Assembly: GCA_025362495.1 (NCBI GenBank)
Contig: JANYGI010000084.1
Coordinates: 62,001 to 126,000, forward strand
Origin: Byssovorax sp.
GTDB taxonomy: Bacteria; Myxococcota_A; Polyangia; Polyangiales; Polyangiaceae
Length of the DNA: 64,000 nucleotides
Direction: 5' to 3'
Shown piece by piece: positions 1 to 7,736 of this stretch (positions are counted from its first letter, which is position 1; each line of letters opens with the position of its first letter). Made by a program: the position numbers and the translations under genes. The notes beneath the pieces were generated by a model. It had not been told where the DNA came from. It was given only the letters and a program-made list of their open reading frames with translations, and made no database searches.

Positions 1-35
1 ATCAAGCGCATGAGATTGAGTAGGCATCAGCCGCG

Positions 36-350
36 TCAGGATGGCAATTCAATTCCGTGGAGCGCGCTCCCGGCCGGCGCGGACGCGCTGTCCGGCGAGC
101 CTCCATCGACGCTGTCGCGATCCTCCCCGCGGCTACCGTGGCTCAGGACCGGTTGAACGTGGCTGAAATCCGCGTTGTGCTCGATCACCTGGAGGCCAAT
201 GCTGAGCGACGTCTCGAACGTCGTTTCGAGCACGTCGAGGGCCTGTTGCGCCCACCCGACGCCGTCACGATGAGGGTGGTAGATGGCCTCGAGCACGCTG
301 ACGAAATCAGCGCGCTCACGGAGCAAAGATCGTCGTGGAATACTCCGCAT
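36..350 (-). pseudogene. possible remnant of a regulator N-terminus
   Basis: A minus-strand frame starting at an ATG (350) reads an acidic-helical stretch of the style seen at the N-terminus of LuxR-type regulators in Polyangia (a VLEAIY.P..D..GWAQQ pattern, then a hydrophobic strand SIGLQVIEH). It loses that character after about 60 residues and ends in low-complexity sequence before a stop at 36; no DNA-binding domain follows in frame. The window edge lies just beyond, so a frameshift leading off the window cannot be excluded. The remaining bases 351-554 hold nothing I recognise except the upstream region of the receptor gene. It could be a chance frame. Confidence 0.28.
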
Positions 351-554
351 GGCCCGGCGCTTCCCCGCATCGCCGATGGTCATCTTCGAGGAAAACGCGC
401 CTCATTTCAAGGCTCGCCTGTCCCACGGTGCCAGCAACGACGCCTCGCGCCCCGCGAAGCCGCGGCCAGCCCCGACGCATCGTGGCCCGCGCCGCGGTGG
501 GCTCCCGGTCGATCCCGCTGTGCAGGCTCGCGTCGCGCGCGTACAAGCCTGGTG

Positions 555-2873
555 ATGCCGCTCCGACCCCTCTTGCGCGGCGCCCGCGACGGCGCCCGGG
601 GTGGGCGGCGTTTGCCACCGACACGCGCAATCGCCGCGACCGCGCTGGGTGCGCTGGCGCTCCTCGGCAGCGCCTCGATCGTGGGCCGCGCTGCCGCCGC
701 GCCGCCCACTGTCGTGTCGGCCGTCATCGCGCCTCGTATCGACCCTCCGCCGCAGGTGGCTTATCCTGCATCCGGATCGGGCGACGCCGAGGTCACTCTC
801 ATCCTCACGATCGACAAGGACGGAGCAGTGCAGCTGGCCGAGATCGAGGCCGGCCCGGAGCCGTTCGCCTCCGCGGCGAAGAGCGCCGCCGCCGCGTGGC
901 ACTTCACGCCGGCGACGCGCGACGGGATCCCCGTGGGGGCCAAGATCCGGTTTGTCGCGACGTTTCACGGCCAAAAGACCGTCCCCGCGCCCGCAGAGCC
1001 CACGAAGTCGTCGTCCGTCGAGGTGCCTTTGCCTCCGGGCGAGCCCACCGCTCCCAGGGCCTCTTCGCCTGCGGCACCCATCGAGATCTCGGTCCGCGCC
1101 GACAAGCTCCCTCCGTCGACCACGTCGCTCTCGCGCGCCGAGGTGCGCCAGATCCCGGGCACCTTCGGCGATCCCTTCCGCGCCATCGAGGTGCTGCCGG
1201 GCGTGACACCGACCGTCTCCGGACTGCCTTTCTTCTACGTCCGCGGGGCGCCTCCGGGCAACGTGGGGTATTACCTCGACGGCATCCGCGTCCCGTATCT
1301 CTTCCACGTCTTCGTCGGGCCCTCGATCGTCAATCCGGCGATGGTGGAGCGCGTGGATCTCCACTCGGGCGGCTATCCGGCCCAGTATGGCCGCTACGCC
1401 GGAGCTATCGTGTCCGCCGAGACCACCGCGCCGCGGGACGACTTCCACGGCGAGGGCAACCTCAGGATCTTCGACGTCGGCGCCCTGATCGAGAGCGGCT
1501 TTGGCGACGGGCGGGGCACCGCGCTCGTGGGCGGGCGCTACTCGTACACCGGCGCGCTGTTCTCGCTGATCTCCCCGTCGTTGACCCTCGACTATCGCGA
1601 CTACCAGGCGCGGATCACCTGGAACCTGACGCCGCGCGACCAGATTGGCCTCTTCGCCTTCGGCGCCTACGATCTGCTGGCCCAGGAGCAGAACAAGATC
1701 GAGAACATCGTGTTCGGGTCCGAGTTCTACCGCTTCGATCTCCGCCTCGATCACCGCTTCGCCGACGGCGGGACGCTGCGCCTGGCGACGACGGTCGGCT
1801 TCGATCAGACCCGGATCGCGACCGGCCAGCAGAACGCGCGCAACCTGCCGATCGGCACGCGCCTGGAGATCACTCACCCGCTCCGGTCGGGCGTCCTGGC
1901 GCGCGCGGGGATCGACGCCCAGTTCGACAGCTACACCGCCGATCCGGCCCGCTGGGGCGATCCCCGAGATCGGGATACCCGAGCTTTCAACGCGCTGTTC
2001 CCGCCGCGCCACGAGGCCGCGCTCACCGCCCACGGAGATCTGGTGGTGAAGCTCGGCCGCCGCGTCGAGATCACGCCAGGGATGCGCTTCGATCTCTTCC
2101 GCTCCGCCGGCACGTCCGCCGTCTCCGCCGACGGTCGCCTCGCCCTGCGCGCCGACGTGACCGACAAGATCCACCTCGTTCACGCGTTCGGCCTCGCACA
2201 TCAACCCCCCTCGTTCATCGTCCCCTTGCCGGGCCTCGCCCTCGGCAGCCTCAGGGGCGGGCTCCAGACCTCGTTCCAGTCGAGCGCCGGTGTCGAGCTC
2301 GATCTGCCCGACGCCACCACCGCGACCGTGAGCGTGTTCGACAACGTCTTCCTGAACATGAGTGACATCGCCGCTCTCCCGCCCGGCGACAGCGCCACCA
2401 TCCACGAGCCGCGCACCCTCGGATCGGCCCAGGGGCTCGAGGTGTACGTCCGACGGCGGCTGACGCGGCGCCTCGGCGGCTTTGCGTCCTACACGCTCTC
2501 TCGATCCACCCGGACTTATTACCTCTGGAAGTTCCCGAGCGCGTTCGACCGCACCCACGTGCTCAACCTCGCCGCGGCCTTCGACCTCGGCGGCGGCTGG
2601 CGCGCCGGGGCGCGGTTCACCTTCTACACCGGCGCTCCGACGCCCGCCTCGCAGAGCGCGGTGGTCACCGGCGATCCGCGCCACGCGAACGAGCGGGATC
2701 CGTCGTTCTACCGCCTCGATCTCCGCGTCGAGAAGCGCTGGACGCTCCAGAAGGCGCGGTGGATCTCGTTCGTGGCCGAGACGCTCAACACCACGCTCCA
2801 CAAGGAGATCGTGGGTAACGTGGAGATCGGGCCGGTCTCCATTCCCAGCCTCGGCGTCGAAGGAGGGTTCTGA
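555..2873 (+). CDS. TonB-dependent receptor with N-terminal TonB C-terminal-like domain
   Basis: Outer-membrane receptor of about 772 residues. After a short basic start and hydrophobic export segment (about residues 22-49) comes a TonB_C-like domain (about 62-138: PPPQVAYP opening, alternating strands, W-HFTPA and G-PV signatures), a Pro/Ala/Ser linker, then a plug (about 180-300, containing the FYVRGAPPGN and GGYPAQYGRYAG motifs) and a beta-barrel ending in an aromatic residue (GGF) as outer-membrane proteins do. The frame is open back to base 57, but the upstream part is Arg/Pro-rich and unlike a protein; ATG 555 (GTG 552 just before) places the export signal near the N-terminus. The next gene overlaps its stop by one base. 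It is paralogous to the receptor at 29103. The substrate is unknown. Confidence 0.85.
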   Translation: MPLRPLLRGARDGARGGRRLPPTRAIAATALGALALLGSASIVGRAAAAPPTVVSAVIAPRIDPPPQVAYPASGSGDAEVTLILTIDKDGAVQLAEIEAGPEPFASAAKSAAAAWHFTPATRDGIPVGAKIRFVATFHGQKTVPAPAEPTKSSSVEVPLPPGEPTAPRASSPAAPIEISVRADKLPPSTTSLSRAEVRQIPGTFGDPFRAIEVLPGVTPTVSGLPFFYVRGAPPGNVGYYLDGIRVPYLFHVFVGPSIVNPAMVERVDLHSGGYPAQYGRYAGAIVSAETTAPRDDFHGEGNLRIFDVGALIESGFGDGRGTALVGGRYSYTGALFSLISPSLTLDYRDYQARITWNLTPRDQIGLFAFGAYDLLAQEQNKIENIVFGSEFYRFDLRLDHRFADGGTLRLATTVGFDQTRIATGQQNARNLPIGTRLEITHPLRSGVLARAGIDAQFDSYTADPARWGDPRDRDTRAFNALFPPRHEAALTAHGDLVVKLGRRVEITPGMRFDLFRSAGTSAVSADGRLALRADVTDKIHLVHAFGLAHQPPSFIVPLPGLALGSLRGGLQTSFQSSAGVELDLPDATTATVSVFDNVFLNMSDIAALPPGDSATIHEPRTLGSAQGLEVYVRRRLTRRLGGFASYTLSRSTRTYYLWKFPSAFDRTHVLNLAAAFDLGGGWRAGARFTFYTGAPTPASQSAVVTGDPRHANERDPSFYRLDLRVEKRWTLQKARWISFVAETLNTTLHKEIVGNVEIGPVSIPSLGVEGGF

Positions 2874-3775
2874 TGCGCGCACGACTCCCGATCTCCATCT
2901 CCCTCGTTCGATTCGCGGCGGCGGCTCTCCTCCTGGCGGGGTGCCTCCCGGGCGATACGCGGCCTGCGCCCGCGACGATTCACTTCACGGTGGAGGCGAG
3001 CCGCGCCGTCCTCGAAGGCGTGACGACGATCGATGGATGGCACATCACGTTCGAGCGATTGCTCCTCGGGCTCGGCGGCGCCCGGCTCGGGGCGCGCGGG
3101 ACTGGCGGGAACATCGATCCTTCGGTGTGCACCAGCTATGCGAACGCGAACTACGAACGCCTCTTCGACGTCACCGTCGCCGGACGTCAACCGCTCTCCG
3201 ACATCTACGGTCTCGGGGCCTGCGGCGTGAGCTTCGAGGTCAGCTGGCTCGACTCGAGCACGACGCTCGGCGCGGGAGTCTCGGCCAAAGATCTCCTGTT
3301 CATGCGCAACGCCGGCACCCCTGACGGGTGGAAGAAATCGCGGTCCTTGTACGTGCGCGGGCAGGCGACCCGCGAGGGCGTCACCGAGCGCTTCGCCTGG
3401 TCGTTCCAGCCGGCGATCGCCGCTCGGGGCTGCACCGGCGCGGGCGACATGGGGTTCGCCAGCGACGTCTTCCTCACCTCGGGTACGGCGGTGCAGCTCC
3501 CGATCATCGTCCACGGAGAGTCGCTGTTCCGGGAGGGCCTCGACGACGAGAGCCCGCTCCGCTTCGACGCGCTGGCCGCCGCCGACACCGATGGTGATCA
3601 CGAGATCACGGACGACGAGCTCCGCGCCATTGCGGGGCCGACGACCGACGCCGACGCCGGGGTGACGTCCCGGGACGGCGGAGCACCGTCGCTCGAAGAC
3701 GTGCTCTTCCTGGAGCGCGTGCCGCGGATGGTGCGACTCGGCGACAGCGGCCCGTGCCTGGGTGCCATCCGCTGA
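2873..3775 (+). CDS. lipoprotein with EF-hand-like motif, partner of the TonB receptor
   Basis: A 300-residue lipoprotein of unknown family. A type II signal peptide ends in LLAGC (Cys24). Near residues 238-250 sits an EF-hand-like calcium loop, DTDGDHEITDDEL, in an Ala-rich context, followed by an Asp/Gly-rich tail. Its ATG overlaps the receptor stop codon (TGATG), so the two are translationally coupled and probably act together at the outer membrane, for example as a surface-exposed substrate-capture subunit; that role is inference. There are four or more Cys residues in the body, consistent with disulfides. Confidence 0.75.
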   Translation: MRARLPISISLVRFAAAALLLAGCLPGDTRPAPATIHFTVEASRAVLEGVTTIDGWHITFERLLLGLGGARLGARGTGGNIDPSVCTSYANANYERLFDVTVAGRQPLSDIYGLGACGVSFEVSWLDSSTTLGAGVSAKDLLFMRNAGTPDGWKKSRSLYVRGQATREGVTERFAWSFQPAIAARGCTGAGDMGFASDVFLTSGTAVQLPIIVHGESLFREGLDDESPLRFDALAAADTDGDHEITDDELRAIAGPTTDADAGVTSRDGGAPSLEDVLFLERVPRMVRLGDSGPCLGAIR

Positions 3776-3825
3776 ACGGGGCGCGGGGCACCGCAGGCGC
3801 GGGGCCGCGCGCCGTTCACTGCGGG

Positions 3826-3831
3826 TAGGAT
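3826..3831 (+). promoter_or_regulatory. putative -10 element TAGGAT, leaderless start of the histidine kinase
   Basis: TAGGAT lies 6 nt before ATG 3838, the spacing that would place transcription initiation at or next to the start codon. No good -35 box is visible. The same bases contain AGGA, so they could instead serve as a weak ribosome-binding site. Confidence 0.4.
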
Positions 3832-3837
3832 GCGCCG

Positions 3838-5358
3838 ATGCTCCTCGCGCACTGGCCCGCCCTGCTCGCGTGCGTCGCGCAGGCCATGCTCGCGCTGCTC
3901 GCCCTCCGCGCGAGGGATCCGCTCGGCGCGCCGCTCGCGCTCCTCGGCGCGGATCTCTTCGTGTGGAACTTCGCCGACCTCGCGTTCAAGGTCTCGGGGC
4001 TCCCGATCTGGCACGTGCTCGACATCACCGCATCACCGCTCACGCCGGTGTTCGGCCTGCATTTCGTGCTCCTCTTCGTCGGGCGTCGCCGCGAGCTCGG
4101 GCGCCTGCTGATGCTCACCTACGCGCTCTTCGGGGCGCTCTCGCTCTCGTCGGCGATCGCGTTGATCACGCCGGAGCATCGGCCGCTGCTCGGTACGTCG
4201 ACGTGGTCGGCCGTGTTCCTGACGGGGACGCTCGCGGTGATCGTCTTCGGCGGGTGGCTGCTCGTGCGTCATCGTCGCTCCACGTCGAGCGCCGACGAGC
4301 GCGCGCGCGCGCGGCTGCTCCTCCTCGCGATGCCGCTCGCCGCCGCGTTCGGCGCCACCGATCTCGTCCACGTCCTCGTCCCCGCGGTGCCCGAGCTCGC
4401 GAGCCTCGGCGCCGCGGGGTGCGCGCTCCTGATGATGATCGTCATGCTGCGCGGGCGCCTCCTCGGTCGCGATTTCACGCGCGGGGTAGCCCTCACCGCG
4501 GGCGTGCTCGGCGTGACCGCGGTCATCGCGTACCTGCTGGTGTTCCGGATCTTCGCGACCAGCACCGCGCTCCTCGTGGTCGCCACGACGACGCTCAGCC
4601 TCGCGCTCATCGCCGCCACGCGGCAGCTCGCGGCGTCGGCGTCGATCCGCCGCGCGCGCGCCTCGGAGATGGCGCTCATGGGCCGCTTCTCCGCGCAGAT
4701 GGCCCACGATCTCAAGAACCCGCTCGCCGCGCTCAAGGGCGCCGCGCAGTTCCTCCAGGAAGAGCAGCGGCTCGGTCGATCGCTCGCCGACCAGGGCGAG
4801 TTCTTCGAGATCATCGTCGGCCAGGCCGATCGTCTGGAGCGCCTGATCAGCACCTACCAGCGCCTCGGCCGCCTCGAGCCCGAGCTCGTGAAGGTCGACG
4901 TCGGCGCGCTGGTGCGCGAGGTCCTCGCCCTGCAGATCTTCGCCGGCGGCGGCGCGACCGTGAGCGTGACGATCGCCGACGATCTGCCTGCCTGCGCGGC
5001 CGATCGCGATCTCCTCGCGCGCACCGTCGAGAACCTGGTGAAGAACGCCTTCGAGGCCATGCCGGACGGCGGCGCGCTCGCGGTGAGCGTCGCGTACGAG
5101 GGCGAGGGAGAGGCCGGCGTCGTCATCCGCGTCGGCGACACCGGCGCGGGGATGAACGCTCGCACTCGCGAGCAAATCTTCGATGATTTCTACACCACCA
5201 AGGCCACGGGCAGCGGGCTCGGCCTCCCCTTCGTGCGGCGGGTGATCGAGGCCCACGGCGGCGACGTCACGCTCACGAGCGAGGTCGGTCGTGGTAGCGT
5301 CTTCACCTTGCGACTCCCTGCATTTCGAGCCCCCAGCGCCGAGCGTCGTCATGGTTGA
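3838..5358 (+). CDS. membrane sensor histidine kinase
   Basis: A 506-residue kinase. Residues 1-265 form roughly seven hydrophobic segments with short loops and no periplasmic sensor domain, so it probably senses within the membrane. A HisKA segment follows (MGRFSAQMAHDLKNPLAALKG, phospho-acceptor His290), then a HATPase domain with N box (NLVKNAFEAM), G1 box (GDTGAGM) and G2 box (GSGLGLPFVRRV). It autophosphorylates and should pass phosphate to the sigma-54 response regulator, whose start codon lies inside its last codons (8-base overlap). The N-terminus resembles the NtrB-like, multi-pass kinases common in myxobacteria. Confidence 0.93.
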   Translation: MLLAHWPALLACVAQAMLALLALRARDPLGAPLALLGADLFVWNFADLAFKVSGLPIWHVLDITASPLTPVFGLHFVLLFVGRRRELGRLLMLTYALFGALSLSSAIALITPEHRPLLGTSTWSAVFLTGTLAVIVFGGWLLVRHRRSTSSADERARARLLLLAMPLAAAFGATDLVHVLVPAVPELASLGAAGCALLMMIVMLRGRLLGRDFTRGVALTAGVLGVTAVIAYLLVFRIFATSTALLVVATTTLSLALIAATRQLAASASIRRARASEMALMGRFSAQMAHDLKNPLAALKGAAQFLQEEQRLGRSLADQGEFFEIIVGQADRLERLISTYQRLGRLEPELVKVDVGALVREVLALQIFAGGGATVSVTIADDLPACAADRDLLARTVENLVKNAFEAMPDGGALAVSVAYEGEGEAGVVIRVGDTGAGMNARTREQIFDDFYTTKATGSGLGLPFVRRVIEAHGGDVTLTSEVGRGSVFTLRLPAFRAPSAERRHG

Positions 5359-6724
5359 GCCTCGCCCGATCGTGCTCGTTGTCGACGACGATCCCGCCCT
5401 CGGGAAGGTCGTCGTCGCGCTCCTCGCGCAGGACGGGATCGACGCGCGCGCCGTGCGATCCGGCCCGGCCGCGCTCGAGTCGCTCGCCGAGCGGCCCGCG
5501 GACGCGGTGATCACCGATCTGCGCATGCCCGGCATGGACGGGATGGAGCTGCTCGGAAAGATCATCACCGAGCACCCCGGTACACCGGTGATCATGTTCA
5601 CCGCCCACGGCACGGTGCCCCTCGCCGTCGAGGCCATGAAGCGCGGAGCGGCCGAGTTCGTGCTCAAGCCCTTCGCGCGCGAAGAGCTGCTGTTCGTGGT
5701 CCGCAAGGCCCTCGCCGGCGCGGCCCACGCCGAGTCGCGGCCGCCCGAGGCCGCGCCCGCCGCGGGGCGCTTCACCGGCGCTTCGGCCGCGATGCGAGAG
5801 TGCCAGTCGCTGGTCACGCGCGCCGCCGCGGGCACGGCGACGGTGCTCCTCCGCGGCGAGAGCGGCACCGGGAAAGAGGTCGCGGCGCGATCGATCCACG
5901 AGCAGAGCCCGCGGCGCAAAGGCCCCTTCGTCCGCGTGCACTGCGCCGCCTTGCCGGACGCGCTGCTGGAGAGCGAGCTCTTCGGCTACGAGAAGGGCGC
6001 GTTCACCGGCGCGGTGCAGCGCAAGCCCGGCCGCGTCGAGCTGAGCCAGGGAGGGACGCTGTTCCTCGACGAGATCGGCGACACGACCCTGAGCGTGCAG
6101 GTCAAGCTCCTGCGCCTCTTGCAAGAGAAGGAGTACGAGCGCCTCGGCGGGGTGGAGACGCTCAAGGCCGACGTGCGCTTCGTCGCCGCCACCAACCGCG
6201 ATCTCGAGGCGATGATCAAGGCCGGTACCTTCCGGGAAGACTTGTTTTACCGCCTCAGCGTGGTGCCGATCGGCCTCCCTCCCCTGCGCGACCGGCCCGA
6301 GGACATCGCCCCTCTGGCAACGCGGTTCTGCGCCGAGCTGGGCGCCGCCAACGGCCGTCCCGGCGCCGCCCTCGACGCGGGGGCGATAGCCGTCCTCGAA
6401 GCCCAGAGCTGGCCAGGCAACGTGCGTCAGCTCCAGAACTTCATCGAGCGCCTGGTCGTCCTCGCCGAGGGCGACGCGCTCGGCGAAGGCGAGGTGCAGC
6501 GCGAGCTCGCCCGCAAGCTCCCCGGGAGCGCGCCTGTCGCGAAGAGCGAGAGCGGCACCGAGTCGGGATCACGCCTCCTGGAAGACAGCCGCCGTGACGC
6601 CGAGCGCGCTGCGGTGCAAACGGCGCTCACCCGGGCCAAGGGGAACCGCACGCTCGCGGCGCGCCTCCTCGGGATCAGCCGGCGGACCCTTTACAACAAG
6701 CTCGAAGAGCTGCGCCTCGTCTGA
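5351..6724 (+). CDS. NtrC-family sigma-54-dependent response regulator
   Basis: A 457-residue activator. Receiver domain at 5-120 (acidic pocket VDDDP, phospho-acceptor Asp56 in ITDLRMPG, Lys106 in VLKPF), AAA+ domain with Walker A GESGTGKE, the sigma-54 contact loop GAFTGA, Walker B-like GGTLFLDEIGD, and a Fis-type helix-turn-helix at the C-terminus (GNRTLAARLLGISRRTLYNKL). The chosen ATG 5351 sits directly before the receiver and overlaps the kinase gene; an earlier in-frame start (5291) would add residues unlike the family. It is the cognate regulator of the upstream kinase and should activate RNA polymerase carrying sigma-54; targets are not evident. Confidence 0.94.
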   Translation: MVEPRPIVLVVDDDPALGKVVVALLAQDGIDARAVRSGPAALESLAERPADAVITDLRMPGMDGMELLGKIITEHPGTPVIMFTAHGTVPLAVEAMKRGAAEFVLKPFAREELLFVVRKALAGAAHAESRPPEAAPAAGRFTGASAAMRECQSLVTRAAAGTATVLLRGESGTGKEVAARSIHEQSPRRKGPFVRVHCAALPDALLESELFGYEKGAFTGAVQRKPGRVELSQGGTLFLDEIGDTTLSVQVKLLRLLQEKEYERLGGVETLKADVRFVAATNRDLEAMIKAGTFREDLFYRLSVVPIGLPPLRDRPEDIAPLATRFCAELGAANGRPGAALDAGAIAVLEAQSWPGNVRQLQNFIERLVVLAEGDALGEGEVQRELARKLPGSAPVAKSESGTESGSRLLEDSRRDAERAAVQTALTRAKGNRTLAARLLGISRRTLYNKLEELRLV

Positions 6725-6737
6725 GGCGCGCGGCTCC

Positions 6738-7694
6738 CTACTTCGCGTCGGCGCAGCAGCGGAACCCCACCTCGTAGCCGTAGTCTTCTTCCTTGTGGAA
6801 CGTCACCGTCGGCCGGCATCGGCCGCGCACCGGGCCCCACCAGCCGCCTTTGAGGCCGCTGCGGTTGGGCGTCTTCTGCCCGGGTAAATCGACCCATTCG
6901 TTGACGTTGCCGTTGAGATCGTAGATCCCGGCCCACGAGACGCAGGTGGTGAGCGCGCCGATCTTGTTCCGCTGATCGAGCCGCTCCATCTCGGCCTTGC
7001 AGCGCGCGTCGAGGAAGCACTGCTCGTAGTGGAGCATGGTGTGCGAGTGATCGGGGTAGCGATACGGCTTGTCGATGTTGCAGATCGCCTCGTCGCGATC
7101 GTACCCGTAGACATAGGGCCGCATCTCCGGCCCCTCGCAGGCGAAGTTGAACTCGTCCTCGTTACAGAGGCGCTTGCCCGCGGCCGCGCACATCTCCCCG
7201 GCTTGCACCCACGAGGTCAGCACCCGCGGCACCTCGCCGACCTTGTCGGGGTACTCGAAGCGATCCATGCAGTACGAGAGCCTGGTGCGCGACTTCGAGA
7301 CGCAGTGCGAAGGAGCCTTGTACTTCAGGCAACGCTCGCTCACGGTGCGGCTGCCACGATTCTTGTACTCCGGGTGCTCTTCGATGCAGTCCTGGGTGAG
7401 CGCAGGGCAGTAGTCGCCCTCGACGCGGACCATGCCTTCAGAGCACCCGTCGGTGCGGCCCGGGAGCGGCTCCGGGAGGCCCGACGCCGGATCGACGGGG
7501 CTCGCGGACGCGGCGACGGGCGGCAGGGACGACGACGTGCTCGGGGCGGCGACGGACGCGGCGACGCGCGGCGCGGCGCTGGCGATCGTGGCAGGCGCGT
7601 CCGTGGAGGGCTTCGCATCGCGGCACGAAGCGACGGATCCGACGACGAGCAGCGAGGCGAACGCGGCGGCGAAAGGGAGGCGAAGGCGCGACAC
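6738..7694 (-). CDS. SUMF1/formylglycine-generating-enzyme-like lipoprotein
   Basis: A 318-residue lipoprotein starting at GTG; signal peptide ends VASC (Cys24), followed by an Ala/Ser/Pro linker (25-75). The rest is a SUMF1-type fold: a Cys-rich beginning (YCMDRFEYP), a mid-domain with LCNEDEF, and the closing family motifs NGNVNEWV, GGWWGPVR and GFRCC. SUMF1 proteins include formylglycine-generating enzymes and many non-catalytic relatives; extra Cys residues here suggest disulfides in the periplasm or on the surface. It lies 42 bp downstream of the WD40 lipoprotein on the same strand and is probably cotranscribed. Whether it has enzymatic activity cannot be read from the sequence. Confidence 0.85.
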   Translation of the reverse strand: MSRLRLPFAAAFASLLVVGSVASCRDAKPSTDAPATIASAAPRVAASVAAPSTSSSLPPVAASASPVDPASGLPEPLPGRTDGCSEGMVRVEGDYCPALTQDCIEEHPEYKNRGSRTVSERCLKYKAPSHCVSKSRTRLSYCMDRFEYPDKVGEVPRVLTSWVQAGEMCAAAGKRLCNEDEFNFACEGPEMRPYVYGYDRDEAICNIDKPYRYPDHSHTMLHYEQCFLDARCKAEMERLDQRNKIGALTTCVSWAGIYDLNGNVNEWVDLPGQKTPNRSGLKGGWWGPVRGRCRPTVTFHKEEDYGYEVGFRCCADAK

Positions 7695-7736
7695 GCCGCG
7701 ACGTTTAGCAGACCTGCGCGGCGAGCGGAGCTGGCG

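Noticed and set aside
402-2882. 826-codon open frame antisense to the TonB receptor
   Set aside because: Arg/Glu/Gly/Ala-rich composition without motifs; third-position GC bias of the receptor leaves the antisense frame open. The receptor frame carries clear domains.
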